64,000 bases of DNA from Hymenoscyphus infarciens (lineage: Eukaryota; Ascomycota; Leotiomycetes; Helotiales; Helotiaceae), in assembly GCA_001414345.1 (NCBI GenBank), contig LLCB01000033.1, forward strand, positions 62,001-126,000. The letters are read 5' to 3'. Position numbers and translations under genes: made by a program. Below, piece after piece: positions 24,196 through 36,279 of the stretch. The notes beneath the pieces are model-generated. The model was not told where the DNA came from, searched no databases, and was given only the letters and a program-made list of their open reading frames with translations. How positions within the stretch are numbered: position 1 is the first letter of the stretch; every line of letters begins with the position of its first letter.

Positions 24196-27100
24196 TCACT
24201 GCTCATTAACCACATCCCTAATACTCCATCTCCAAAGGTCACCACCACGATTACGATCGCCCCCAACCCACCTCTCACACTTCCTCCTCCACCGCTCCTC
24301 TTCTTCGCGCTGGTGTTTAACGAATTGAGGGCCCACGTCGAATTCTTCGCCAACAAGCCAATCGTCTTTGAGACTGCTAAGACCATCACTCTTGCGGCCA
24401 CCTCCACTTTCTGATTCCTTGGTTGGGGAATCTTCTAGATCGGGGACATCTTTGAAGACATCTTCTTCATCGTCCAAAGCATCGAAACCATCCATTGTAT
24501 CGCCAGCGTCGCTCTTATTTTGTCCTTGCTGAGGCATCTTAAGCCAACACATGCGCACAGGATCAAAGACCATGCCACCCACGACTTGAACATTCTGAGA
24601 CGAGTTGACGTTTTGGATAAGAGCTGGGCGAGGAGTCGTATTCTCCTTTTCGCGATAGACACTTAGCGATTCTTTGAAGGCGTTGGAAGTTATCGATGCT
24701 ATCGATGGCGACGAGGCAGGCCCATCGAAGGGGGAAAGGTCATTTTCATTGCCTTCCCATTTAAAAGTATATGGGTTGTAATACATTCCTTTCACGGCTA
24801 TCGAAACATTAGCATGTGAATCAAGTGAGTGTCACAGAGTACTCACACTTAGGATTATTGAGATTTCCAAGCGGCTTGATCAGTTGAGGTTTTTGTGGTG
24901 GCCCTTTGGGCTTCTTCGACCTCACTGAATGTGCTGTTGCAGTGCTCAAGCCTGTAGTCGCGGATACTTTAGCTTTCCATTGATTGGTAAGAGTTGCCAA
25001 TGGAGCTCCTGCTGCTGAAGGAGCACGATGTGCTAATGCATGCTCCCTCGCCATTCGACTAGCATTAGTATCACGTGCGAATCTGGGTAGTTCATCTCGT
25101 TGTCTGGCGGGCGAGTAAGGTGTTAATGGAGCAGGTGTGCTTGTTCTTGAAGGTGGAACCTCTTGAAGTTTTTGCCTCAGATTGGAAAGCTTTGGTGGGC
25201 CTCGACCAATTGGCTCCTTGACAAACTTTTGTTCGGTATCGCGAGATGTCGGCAGATCATCAAAACCATCAAGTTCACACCCATCACCAAAGTGTCTTCG
25301 GCGAACTGGTTTTGTGATTTGTCGCTTCGCAGCGGCGTCGCGAGCTAATGCCTCAGGTCCACGGGGGTTTCTTCGCGGACTTGGCGACCTCATCGTCGAC
25401 CTCGAAACAGCTCGCGACGAAGGACGAAATTCCGTACTATTATTCGACGATTCAGAATCGTTTCGACGGAAATGACGAGAGGTTTTGGCAGCAACATGCT
25501 GTGACTGCTTACTTGAAGCACCAGCAGGCAGAAATGGCGCAGGCTTTCGTCGAGCTTGAGACATGCTTGATTCGGCTCCCGATCGGTCGCGATCAACAGG
25601 GGTTTTGGGCCGAGACATGTATTGAGCTCTACTGCTGCTATCCGTACGAGATGGCGGTCTTTCATATCGTCCCGTTGGCTTTGCTGGCGATTGTGGATAT
25701 GATCGCATGGTTGGCATCGAGCGCTTGAGTTTTAATAGTTGAGCATGGGTGGTTGTTGGCTCATTTCGAAGGATGGGATTGGATTGTTTTGAGCCCAGAT
25801 CCCGTCTACGTGGCGTTGACGGTTGCGTAGGATGCGATGGTGTTGTAGGTGTATTGATACTGCTGATCGAAGAATGATTTGAATGTCCTCCAAGTCTAGA
25901 TTGAGAGCGACGGTTGCGATTGGGAATAGGTCCTCCACTCTCTGAAACCGGTTCCAGAGATGAAGGTGCACGTTCATGTCCACCGAGAGGACGAGGAAGG
26001 CGCGATGTAGCCGCGGCTGACGGTTTGTTTGTAAAGGTCAACGAAACTGCCGTCTTTGGTCGAGTTGGGCTTGTTTGTCTGGTGGTTTTCATCTTGACAT
26101 TACGGTTGAGGGTAAGTTTGCTTGAAGCAAATACATCCCCATCGCCAATCTCCAGACCAGAGAGGAAATCTTCCTTGACCTCGGCACGCTTGGCTGCTTG
26201 TTTCTCTGGACTTGTATGATCAGGTGAGCGATCCTGTTGTCTTCTCTTCAGGATATCATCAAAGGGGATTGGTCCAGTTGGAAGTACGAGTCCGTCAAGT
26301 CCTTCATCCTCGCTCTCGACGGTCAAGGAGCTCGCTACACTTGGGCTGAGGGCAGATGCCGACGAACTTCGATTTGAGCGGCCATCACGTTTAGTACCTC
26401 CAAATCTCGTTCCCAGGCTACCCTCACCCCACTCGTCAAAGTCATCGTGCATAGTGGCTGGGGTTTTCGGAATATCTTTTCTCGCAGAAAGCTTGAGTGG
26501 TTCGCTGTTGGAAGGAAATTGAAAATCGCTTTCAAAATCATCGCGAGCTTCCGCGGCCTCATCATCCTTTTGTGGAGTGGGTGGGGTGACGAGAGGCAAT
26601 AGTTTAGGACCTTGTCGACTTTTAGCGACCTTGATCGTGTCACCACCGTCACCAAAGAAATCATCATCGTCTTGGTCCCGGAATTGGTCGAGAAGATTTG
26701 TAGAAGCAAGCTTCGGTTTCAGACTGGGTTGCGGGCTGAGGTTGAATTTCGGAGCTGGTCGAAGTGACTTCATGGGACTAGATTGTATTGATCCTCCACT
26801 GACTTGTCGTAAAGCATCTGGGAAGTTGGAACCGTCTTGTTGCTTGATTTTTAATCCGCCTTCTCCCGGAAGCTCGAGATCGCCGTCATCCCAATCGTCC
26901 TGTATAATCTTCTTGAGCTTTCGTCCGCCTAAACGCTTGATAGTACCCCCCAGCAATGCAGAGGATGGTACGTTTTGAGGAATCGGGATGCCGGCTCGTT
27001 TGGCGGTTGCGATTGCATCTATTGTTGATCGTTCATCATCTCCCGGTATATGGACCTGCTTGTCCTCGTCCCCTTGGTTTGAGTCAAAATCCGATCGTGT

Positions 27101-27271
27101 GGACATGCGCGAGGACGAAACTGATTCTCTATGATGGGAGGTAGTGGTTGTCGTTAAAGACGCGCTTCGAAAGGTAAAGTCGTCGCCGCCAATATCCAAA
27201 TCATCGTCATCCCAACTCTCCACTGGTGCCTCCACTACCGCCTTGCGCGGTTTTAAAGTCAATTGCTCCAT
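24196..27271 (-). CDS. byr4: Byr4/Bfa1-type GAP component (cytokinesis/septation regulator)
   Basis: Two exons (27271-24847, 24797-24196) around a 49-nt intron (GTGAGT, GCTAATG branch site, TAG). The product is 1008 aa. The diagnostic Byr4/Bfa1 block spans the splice junction at about residues 800-835: LIKPLGNLNNPK, then SVKGMYYNPYTFKWEGNE. A second conserved segment (VQVVGGMVFDPVRMCWL) follows. The N-terminus has the acidic VESWDDDDLDIGGDDF motif and repeated D/E-rich segments. The middle is long, basic and Ser/Pro-rich. In yeasts Byr4/Bfa1 works with the Cdc16/Bub2 GAP on the Spg1/Tem1 GTPase at the spindle pole body and restrains septation. The frame is open further upstream but has no ATG there, so the ATG at 27271 is chosen. 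It is divergently transcribed from xrcc4. Confidence 0.93.
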
Positions 27272-28565
27272 TGTACGATTTTGTGTGCCGACCGGTGGTG
27301 AAGCGGCGTATTTTTGGACTGGTACCCTCCGAGGGTGAATGGGAGATTCGTAGAAGGGCCAGTACGCCAAGTCACATTGATGGCCTCGTTGCTCAACGTC
27401 GCAAGTTCATGGTGGCAGAGCCGAGGGTGTGGAAGGTCGCAATTATTGAGTTTGGGGATCTTCTGACTAGTCACCGGATGTGGATTTGGTGATTGTGTGA
27501 CTGTGCGATTGTGACGAGGGGGTGGTGTTCTGAATTGTGGTCGAGGTAGGTAAGGTAGCTAGATGCAGCTGTTCTGTGTTGTCGTTTGCTGGCGTGTCCG
27601 GTACCGTAGTGTGTTTTTTTCCTATCCCTCCACGGCTACCGCTACCGCTACCGCTAGTGCGTTCGCGTTCCTTCCTTCGCTCTCCCTGCGAGCGAGCGAT
27701 CAGTGTATCGAAGCTCGAATTGGCGGTTGGCCAAGTGTATGTGCTGCTGCTGCTGCTGGTGGTGGTGCTGGTGGTAGTAAGTATTGGTTGGGTTTGCGTG
27801 AAAATGTTGGTCGCAGAAGTTTTGGTGCGGGAGTCGTATCGTGGGTATCTTCTATCGGTGGCTGGAATGTCGTCGGAGTGGTGGGAGAGGTTGGGGGTTG
27901 GGGCCGGCAGGCAGATTTCGCGGCCTGAGTTGGGGCCTGAGCTGGGGCCTGAGTTGGGGCCTGAGTTGGGGCCTGAGTTGGGGCCTGAGTTGGGGCCTGG
28001 TGGTCAAACTCTGCACAGACGAAAAGATGGTTTGGGTCACGTGTCCAAGCCTGACTGCAAATTCTTAAATTCTTGGAAGGGAAAGCGGCACCCTCTCTAT
28101 GCTCACCTCTACCTCGTATTCTACGGCTGAATACAGAATAATTACTCAATACAATTGTCTGTATTTTGTCTTCACTCTAAAGCAATTCTCAAATCTACTA
28201 GTATCACCTGAAGCCGCACTACTAAAATGGTGACCTGAATCGGTGGTATAATTATCGCCGCCGCTTTTAGCTTTTACGACCGCGACTTCCCTCGTTATTC
28301 TCGCGTCAAGGTCGCGCCTTCCAATCAACATCAACTCTGGCTGCCTTATCGTAAAGCCGTAGTGATATATATCAACACCAAAGCGAAATCAACCCACGGA
28401 TGAAATCTTATCTCAACTTCGAGTAGGTACTCGTACTGTACTGTACGGACTTACCTGCACACCTGAAGACTGAAGTCCTCCAATTTAAACTAATCCGGTT
28501 TCAGAAACTCCCCGTGAACGTCACAGCGTGGTGTGGTGCTCAAGTTCAACTGCACTCCAACAACC
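27272..28565. promoter_or_regulatory. Divergent byr4-xrcc4 intergenic/promoter region
   Basis: 1.3 kb shared upstream region. It includes a GCTACC triplet-pair repeat (27631-27657), a TGC/TGG triplet run (27740-27777) and the G-rich 12-bp minisatellite listed separately. No gene is supported. An open frame on + through the minisatellite only reflects the 12-nt unit. Confidence 0.5.
27922..27999 (+). repeat. 12-bp G-rich minisatellite (GGGGCCTGAGTT), potential G-quadruplex
   Basis: About six 12-nt units on the + strand. They place GGGG runs at 27932, 27944, 27956, 27968, 27980 and 27992, each separated by 8 nt. Four or more G4 runs with short loops can form G-quadruplex DNA. The array lies between the divergent byr4 and xrcc4 starts. 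Confidence 0.9.
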
Positions 28566-29827
28566 ATGGAACCGGATTTCTCAACCGTCCTCCGCTTCCC
28601 CCACCCAGATCACACCAACCAAGATGCCGAGTTTGTCCTTCTCCAGCTTTCCTCGACCGGTCGTCGTCAGCTCGATTTGAAGCTGATTGGCACAGACGAA
28701 GAGCATGTCTTCGTGGTTGAAGGTAAGGAAGTCAGCCGAATGATCGCCCGGGAAGGCCACTCCTTGGCCCTGTCCCGGTCTCCAAAAATCATGCGTTAAC
28801 GCGGGGGCTAATCTCGCTTTCTCTAGTGAAGCATTCGGACATATCAGCCCTAAAGTTGGGCAGCGGTACTCAGGATGAATGGGAGGATATTCTCCTTTCC
28901 GTCCTGCGAGGAGTCCCGCCGGCAGACGAGGCCGTGATGAAAGACGTTGAAGTCGTTGCCAAGGTGGAAAAGAAGGCCAAATCACTCACCATCACCATCC
29001 AGAGGCGGGTAGAAGGGATTACAGCAAGTTATCACCAGATCCCTCAACTTATATGTTTCAGAATCACGTACTAACTCATCACTCAGCAAAAACTCGGCCA
29101 AATTTCCATGAAGGGCAAGGATCCTGAAAATGTAGAACTGTCATTGTTCGATTGGTGTGGCACCATAATTACCTCCAAGGATAAATCCAGTCATGAGCTG
29201 CATTCTCTTAAAACACGTTTATGGGAGAAGGATGCGCAAATCAAGAAGCTCGAGGACAGCCTGTCCGAGCTCGTGACCCTGAAGGAGGAACACGACAATG
29301 CTCTTTTGGAAAAGTTCTCCTTATTGCTAAATCAGAAGAAACTTAAGATTAGGGACCAGCAACGTCTTTTAGCAAGTTCCAATATCGACCCGGCTAGATT
29401 GGAAGAAGTGGAGAGCCAAAGAAAGAGTCGATCACGCTCAGCTGGTCCATCACGAGCAGGAAAGCGCAAGGTTGGCGCAGTAGTGGACAGTGATTCTGAT
29501 GAAGGGTTTGAGAAGATGGAAGTCGATGAAGCGAATGAGTCCGCCAACAAATCGGACGTTGAGGAAATCGAGGAGGATAGACGAACCGAGTCAACAGCAT
29601 CGGAAGCCTCGGATGATGATGACCCGCCTCCACCACCGAGAAGAAGCGTCAACCAAGAGAGAGTCTCAAAGGAACCGACACCAGCTGCTGCTCCCCCTGA
29701 AGACTTTGCGCTGCCACCAAAGAGGGACCTTCCTTTTCAGAAGAAGCCAGCTGCGAAGCCTGTCGCCAAATCTCCCCCGAAGCCAGTGCAGGATGGATCA
29801 GAGACTGAGTCGGATGATGAATTGTAA
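28566..29827 (+). CDS. xrcc4: XRCC4-family non-homologous end-joining protein
   Basis: Three exons (28566-28722, 28827-29023, 29087-29827); 364 aa. Intron 1 is 104 nt (GTAAGG, GCTAAT, TAG). Intron 2 is best read as a 63-nt GC-AG intron (GCAAGT donor, ACTAAC branch site, CAG). It yields RRVEGIT-QKLGQISMKGKD, which I recall as family-like. The beta-sandwich head covers ~1-145. A coiled coil runs from ~150 to 215 and contains LLNQKKLKIRDQQRLL, typical of fungal XRCC4. The tail is acidic and disordered, with DSDSDEGFE and a final SETESDDEL. XRCC4 (yeast Lif1) scaffolds DNA ligase IV in double-strand break repair. An in-frame alternative GT donor at 29009 would remove VEGIT. Confidence 0.9.
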
Positions 29828-31549
29828 CGAATTGATGATACGATAACGTAGGATAAGAAATGTTCTTTTCACTTTGTTCTTCGAAAATAGCTTCGTAGCC
29901 TGAATCGTACTATGCGAGTGCGTGCTTCGCTTTGAAAAATTCGTAATACGCTGGCATGAAGTGACTCTGAAACTATACAGTGTACAAGACTGGAGCAATA
30001 GGAGAGAACTTTGCCGAGTATCGTAACACTCGAGAGGCGTGGAAAGTCGGTAAGGAGAAGTGACGTTTTTGCTTACCGGAGGTTCAAAGTCTTCTTCCTT
30101 CCTAAGAGTCTCGAGAGTCGTACTTACTTATGATGAAGTCGGTTTTTCCTTCTCTTTCTTTATAAGTTTAGATTCCTAGATTAACTCTTAGCACTGATAG
30201 CATTATAGAATTCCTAAGAAGTCGGTTTCTTCGCTTATAACGAGACTGTTTGGTTTATAAACTATTCGTTCTACGGCATTGATCTTAATCGTAGAGGTTA
30301 TGAAATCGGTTTCTTTTCCTTCTTCTTCTCCTTATACCCTCTCTTGCCCTATTCCTTATAAATACGCCTTTGATTCGCAAGCCCTTTGTTCTATCCTAGT
30401 CTAGAATAGAATAGCAAATTTATAGTATACTTTCGGACTTTCTAGCTCGAGAACGAGGGACTATAGCGATGTAGGGTTTCTTAAATAAGCTTAATAAAGT
30501 GGTTAAGACTTGTTAATACCTATTTAATAGTTATAGGCTATGGAAATGACATGTTATAACCTAAACAGAGGGACTCTACCTATATACTATAAACGTACTT
30601 GAAAAGAAGTAGTGAAAAAGGGTAGGTCGAGATCTGGGCCAGTATACTTAAGTAATCTTATTAATAACAGAGATAATGTAATTATAACCGACTTCTGTCG
30701 GAGGGTACATGCTGTGGTTTAGACTCGAGGAATGGTATAAATAAGAGGAGGGCCATGTTCAAACGGGTAACTTGATCTATATCTTAATGGGTATAGCGTG
30801 CTAGTCATCCTTAGGAAGCACGCTGAGAATAGCCAGAAAAATGTTATAGGCGGGCAAACACCTACCTGTAGGATCAGAAGAAAAAGACATATTCTACGAT
30901 CTACTGAGAGAAGGCTACGTGTATGATATGGTGGACGGTGATGTAATTGAATTTCAGGAGAAGAAAAGTATCAAGTAGGAGGTTTTTGAACCTCGGTAGT
31001 TATGTTTCAGAGGGGGAATCCGGGTCATGAACAGTGGCATAGTCAACTTTTATAGCAAATAGCAGCAAATCTTTTCTCTTTAAATGAAATATCTATTTGC
31101 CGTGGGTAGTGGCCCATGGCGTAACGTAATTTATTTTTATAGAAGTCTGATTCAGGATCCTTGAGGCCTTACTCACCTTGACTCGCCCAAAATTGCCGAT
31201 GAAGCAGCTCTGCTCAACTTTCCGAACAGAAACATATTATGTTTATGTCAGGATTGACGTATGATAATTACCTGTTATTAATCTTTACTCTTTCAGTTAT
31301 CTTCTAATAGGAATATAGTGGTTTGGGACAGAATAAGTCCCGCTCAGACAATGTATTGTGGGAGAGCTATCTCTGTTCACAGGTCTTGAATTCAATATGC
31401 TTTGGTTAGTGAAAACTTTCTCGTTTATTTTTGAATGCTGTATTTAAACCTTTTCACGCCCTTCTCTCACCACCCTAACTCTCCTTCACACCCACTCTGG
31501 AGATCTGTTTACTAATGCAGATTCATGAATTTTCGAGTTTTCCTACCTT
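29828..31549. other. Intergenic with degraded repeat-like sequence
   Basis: From ~30005 to 30620 the DNA becomes T/A-rich with recurring AAGTCGGTTT words, like a decayed, partly RIP-mutated element. From ~30620 to 31030 it resembles an LTR or promoter (GGTATAAATAAG at ~30732), but I found no partner repeat. No gene is supported up to the 3' end of the SnoaL gene. Confidence 0.4.
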
Positions 31550-33814
31550 TCACTGGCCCCGTCTATCTTTCGGTTTCGTAAACGGCACTTCTCGCGTGAC
31601 GATTGACTTCATGGAGCCACTGGTCGAGTTTCCTGGCCCAGTTGGTGGCTCTTGGTAGCCATTCGCAGAGAGGCTCCATTCAGGCTTGGCTTGACAAGGA
31701 ACACAGTAAGGCCAGTAGTGTTCTGGTACCCTTCCACTCACTGGGTTGCGGTATTCAATCCACTACAAAAACATTAGCATATGGTTTTCCTGTTGGAAAA
31801 AGAGCCGAAAAGTGCGAACAAGGGCGAAGCATCATTCTCTCAAACACTGGTAATGGAAGTTCAAAGGAAGGTACAAAAAGAAATATACCATTCTCTGAAT
31901 TTCTGGCCATGCAATATATCTTCCACTAGACCCCATAAATCCCGCCTCTCGATCGCCAACATCGGCGAGCCTTAAATCCGGCAAATAACGTTTGGTCCAG
32001 TTGCCAGGCGCCGGGTTTGTTGCATTGAGAGGTCGAGGATTAGCCGCCGACCAACCCCCTGCCCAGTCTGTGGACTGAAAGTAAAACTCGTCAATCTACC
32101 AACAATGTTAGAAGACACATTTCTCGCTTAGAATGGCCGAGATTCCCAACTACGGTACTAACAACGGAATGTAGAAAGGAAAGGAATTGATTACGGTGAC
32201 ACTCCAAAGCCTCCACTTGCCATCCTCAAGAACCATCTGATCATGGTATATCGCACCATTGAAACTTCCAGCTTTGGTCATTGATGTTGAAGGTTGAACA
32301 AGCCTGGCTCGGAGGCTGGCTGAACGACCATCATCAGACACGAGAACAACAGATTGCGGCCGCCAGTGAAAACTAATACCCGAACGCATATCTGACAATG
32401 AGTGATTGTAGCCGTATTCTTCTTGACAGGCCTTGGTTACACGCTCACGGGTATGGTAAAAGCCGGCGAATGCGAAGGCCTTGTGTCCATTTTCGGCAAA
32501 GAGAGCACCCCACAAATCGCACCTAAGGTCATCAACATAGTAGCCATAAGCAGCTGACTCATTCTCAGCTCCGTCAAAGGCTGCAGAGCGGGAGAGCCGA
32601 CGTTGAAGCTCCACGAGAGATGTGGCATTCCTGGAGGGAATATTCGTAGCATTTGTAGGGGACTGTAGACTTCTCGATGCTACATGGAGGAAAGCTGGCA
32701 CAAAATTGTTAGGTGGTATGATTCCTCCATTACCCCAGCCAACCGAATAATTGGCAACCATGACTTGGGTCACATCGAGTTCTTTCATCTTCCATAATCC
32801 ATTGTCTTTGATAAAAGTATTACGGAATACAGTAAACTCCCAGAAACCAGCACGTGTATTTGCGTTGCCCACCATGCCGATTTCGGTTCCTCGTGTGATG
32901 GCTTTCTTGCCGTTCGGATTGATCTCAACAATGGTGTCGAACATTGGGTGATCATTCAATATTCCTTGAGTTAAACCTTCAGGTCCCATGCCGTTCTCTA
33001 ATGCCTGACGAACTCCAGCCAGCCCAGTGAAAGTGCCAACACCATGCACTGTGACGGTTGCATTCGAAACAAAAAGATCCACTATATCTGTCCACATTCG
33101 ACGATCCGCGTAGTAACCGTAGGAATTCTGCAGGTTCCGAACCTCGTCCTCGTCGTTCAGCTTGGAAATCCGATGTTCCAAATCTTCTGCCGTTGCAGTT
33201 GTAATGGGAACTTCTCCTTCTGTAGGTGGTATTGGTACCCCCGTGGATCCCGGTGTGAAGTGGTAAGGAACAACAGCAAGAGAACCGCCAACGTTGCGCC
33301 AACCTTCAACGTACAGACCGGCATAGAGCGGATGGTAATGTTGCAAAGCGAACTTCCACCTATCACCGCTGAAAATGAATTTGCTCTCATAGATTCCACC
33401 TTGAATCCGAGTTCCTCCTTCACCATCTCCCATGAAGCGAAGACCATTCCAACGACCTTTGGCACTAAGGCCATCAACCGATAAAGATACCAAAGGCTGC
33501 TCTGCAACCAATGTGTCAAGAGACCCTGGCCGAATTCCATCCATTCTCCCAGCATCGATTCGTAACCAGTTCTCAATCTTGGAGATGCCTGTGGCGGATT
33601 GATCCCCCCATTTCAAGGTACCATTGTCTGCAAAAAGCTTCGCCATATCTTTCCATAGTCCAAATTGAGCCAGCTGTGCAAAGGTTCGTTGCAAATCCTT
33701 CACTTCTCGAATGGATTCCACGCGCGAGGTATCTCGTGCCAATGAGCTGATTGTCGTGGCCGCTTGTGCAAATCCAATTGCAACAAAGGCTGTAATCCCC
33801 CTTCCGAGCTTCAT
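31550..33814 (-). CDS. Secreted protein with three SnoaL-like (NTF2-fold) modules
   Basis: Three exons on the minus strand: 33814-32195, 32095-31889 and 31762-31550 (stop TGA). Both introns are phase 0: 99 nt with a GTAATC donor, and 126 nt with GTATAT, GCTAATG and TAG. The protein is 679 aa. Residues 1-18 are a signal peptide (FVAIGFAQA). Three related NTF2/SnoaL_4-like modules follow at about 35-170, 215-365 and 415-550. Each opens with a tract around 'LQ..Y..Y.D...W.D..LF..N' (residues such as GYYADRRMWTDIVDLFVSN and GYYVDDLRCDLWGALFAENG). Each ends with a W(K/R)(F/M/L) strand. The tail contains Trp/Pro-rich VPEHYWPYCVPCQAKPEW. Several NxS/T sites suggest glycosylation. SnoaL-like folds include polyketide cyclases and hydratases, but secreted fungal members like this have no settled function. 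Confidence 0.88.
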
Positions 33815-33937
33815 ATTTCTTCGGGAAGAAGTCTCGAGACTCGATAAAATATCCCCAGTTGGGCGAACTCTTTGACGGAAACTACATTTTTGTAGTGGGT
33901 GTTGATCGGCAAGCGAGGCAATCTTATCCAGATTTCG

Positions 33938-33949
33938 ATTTATATAAAT
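33938..33949 (-). promoter_or_regulatory. TATA box of the SnoaL-module gene
   Basis: ATTTATATAAAT, about 125 nt upstream of the ATG on the minus strand. It predicts a leader of about 95 nt. Confidence 0.5.
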
Positions 33950-34148
33950 TGTCTAATATATGTACCCCGCGTTTTTATCTTGAGGAACCAGATTTCATCT
34001 TCCAGCCATCAGAAGAGGAGTGGATTTTAGGCTTAATATGGTAATAATGCATCCAAACATTTCACCAGCAGACGAGAATGCGGGCATATGGATGTTGTGT
34101 ATGAAATTGGAATGGTACCTTGTTGTGAACCTGGAATGTTGGTCGTAA

Positions 34149-34586
34149 GGGCCTGTTTGGCTCGCATAAAGTATTTAAATATATACACGGATATTTGACG
34201 AGATGCCCTAAATAGTGACCTCGTATAAGTTGGTGCATATCATCAATTGTTTCTTAATATATTAAGTAAACGTTTGACTCGTGGTGCATATCCTGGTGCA
34301 TATCCTTGTATGTGGCATAGATAGGTGTCTTAATAGTAGTAAAAAAACATATATGTATAAAGTTTTGAAGATTTACACCTCTAGAGGTCTAAAACTTTTT
34401 TTGGTGGTGCATATCCTAATCATATATGCACCAAGATATACGAGGTTAAACGAGGGATTTACATCACTTTTAAATATGTATGCTAAACACTGGTGCATAT
34501 ATACAATTGGTGCATATATATATATATATATTACCTCCTGATTTTTAGTGGTGTATATCCTAGATATGCATGAGCCAAACAGGCCC
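34149..34586. mobile_element. 438-bp Harbinger/Tourist-like MITE with TAA target duplication
   Basis: Perfect 15-bp terminal inverted repeats (GGGCCTGTTTGGCTC at the left, GAGCCAAACAGGCCC at the right), followed by a shared GCATA. Both sides are flanked by TAA (34146-34148 and 34587-34589). TIRs of this type with a 3-bp TWA duplication are typical of PIF/Harbinger-derived MITEs. The interior holds many copies of a GGTGCATAT word, in both orientations and partly in tandem, between ~34230 and 34560. The element lies 335 bp upstream of the SnoaL-module gene. Confidence 0.88.
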
Positions 34587-35521
34587 TAAAGTTGTCCATT
34601 GCCAGAAGTTAAGGTATACATTTTACGGCCCGTACGCGGGAAAACCAAGGGATTATTTTGCAACTAATATAAGTGAAGTGATGCCTATCCTCGGGAGCGC
34701 TGATGATACTGGAGGACAAGCTGCGAGGAGAACCTTGTATGACAACGGGACTAAGCTTATGGTCATGAGACAGCCCCCCATCTCAGGCGGACGTGAGGAG
34801 TATGTACAAAAATTGGCGCCACAAAGGTTTTGCAAATTAAAAATGCCTATTAATAAAGCCACTAATTATACGCTCTTCTGTGTAAGTCAATTGGTTCATT
34901 ATATAAAACTTCTTTTTTGGTGGCACTAGGGTGCAACTCTTTGCAGTATCAAGCTATATATTCTTCTACAAAATTTCTCACTGCAATCATTATTAAGAGG
35001 TGATAAGCAACAAAAATATATTACGTAGCATCATTACCCCAATCTCGAGATCTGGAGCTAACTCGGTCTAGCTCAAGAGATAGATCTCCAGACTTTTATG
35101 GAAACAGTTTATTATAGTTTCGTTTCCGGCAAGTTCCCGAATAACACTTACAGAATACCGATAAACAGGCTACTTGGTATGTGTAGTCGCTACCTCCATA
35201 TTTAACCGTGGTATCTTGACACTAGAAACAGCTCCTGTCAGATATTGCGAACTAGGTGATCTTTCTCATATTACAACCTACCGAAATGTATGTGAAGTTT
35301 ATTTATTATATTATTCAGTTTCGAAATTCAAAAGCTCTGCGCCGGGCCAATAATTTATACCAGCTGGCAGTGTAATTAATGTTTCGGAAGCCACGTTTCT
35401 ATCTTCAACAAAGGCTACTCCATGTCAATCGATTTGCCTCCGAAGTACATAGACATGTGCGACCGCACCAAAATTTCAGCTTCTTTTCCACCAAAAGAAA
35501 ATAAAACATTTGCACTGTAAG
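34587..35521. other. Intergenic, no recognised gene
   Basis: A 119-codon frame (34570-34929, +) starts inside the MITE end and has no recognised motif; it may be a remnant. The rest up to the pseudogene start shows only short frames. Confidence 0.4.
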
Positions 35522-36279
35522 ATGGCCACCGCTAAATCTCTTCCTCCCAGCGTAGAGCTTCCCTACGTTAAAAGAAACAGCAATGGAACCATACCAACTC
35601 ACGCCAAGATGTTCTTGCACCATCCTGACTTCCTCGATACACAACACTTCATGGTTCACAATATCAGACAAACCGACCAGAACATCTCAAATTGGAAAAC
35701 GGATTTCAGTATGGGAATTTGAGTACACCGAACGATATCAATTACACCGTTAATTCGCAGGTGGTTGAGAAGTACCATTACTAAAACAATATTTGCAAGA
35801 ACAGTACGTCTCTACTCCATCTACGAGTTGGTTTGCCAAGCAAAGAATTGAGTTTCGTTACTGAAATTTAAATCTCAAGACTTGGACCTTCAACGGTGAA
35901 AGTAATCCATTGGAAAGTTAGAAACGCGACCTACGAGCTGGGAATTGAGTATACTCGCTTACATACTTGCCCGATGTCACGTCGAACTTTGCCCGAAGTT
36001 CTTTTCAACTGGGATTGTCCGGAATTATACAAAGATGCAATCGAGAACAAGAAACACTGGAAGACGGTAAACATTTGGAGGCCACTGAAGACTATTCGGA
36101 GAAGCCCTGTAGTTGTGGCCAATACTACAGCAGTCTCCTAAAATGATTAGCTCGCTGTTTCTTAACCTGATGTTGGGCCTGGGGTTGAAGGATATTGGAT
36201 TCAAAAACCTGCTGGGGAAGAGCGCAAACATGTTTGGTGGTATATGAGTGAGCAGACACCAGAGGATGTGTTGATATTT
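35522..36279 (+). pseudogene. CmcJ/AsaB-like oxygenase pseudogene, 5' part (cut by retrotransposon)
   Basis: Starts with an ATG at 35522 and reads family-like sequence: ELPYVKRNSNGTIPTHAKMF, then FLHHPDFLDTQHF and VHNIR. After a probable intron (GTATGG at ~35710, CAG at ~35760) come IFARTVRLY, then stops and frameshifts. The frame recovers with WKTVNIWRPLKTIRRSP. Further in-frame stops follow around 36139-36170, then GVEGYWIQKP and HVWWYMSEQTPEDVLIF up to 36279. There the outer LTR element begins. The family comprises fungal hydroxylase/desaturase proteins of the AsaB / 7-alpha-cephem-methoxylase CmcJ-like type, often in metabolite clusters. The decay is mainly stops and frameshifts, without the strong TA bias of the neighbouring element. 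Confidence 0.82.

Noticed and set aside
27272..27370. Extension of the byr4 frame upstream to 27370
   Set aside because: No ATG in that stretch, only a TTG; the ATG at 27271 begins family-like acidic sequence.
27537..28130. Open frame of ~197 codons on + with repeated ELGP
   Set aside because: Produced by the 12-bp minisatellite; no family motif, and it lies in the divergent byr4/xrcc4 promoter region.
30620..31030. Possible solo LTR with TATA-like box
   Set aside because: No partner repeat, clear termini or target duplication could be identified.
34570..34929. 119-codon frame on + starting in the MITE end
   Set aside because: The start lies in a transposon end and no motif is recognised; at most a remnant.
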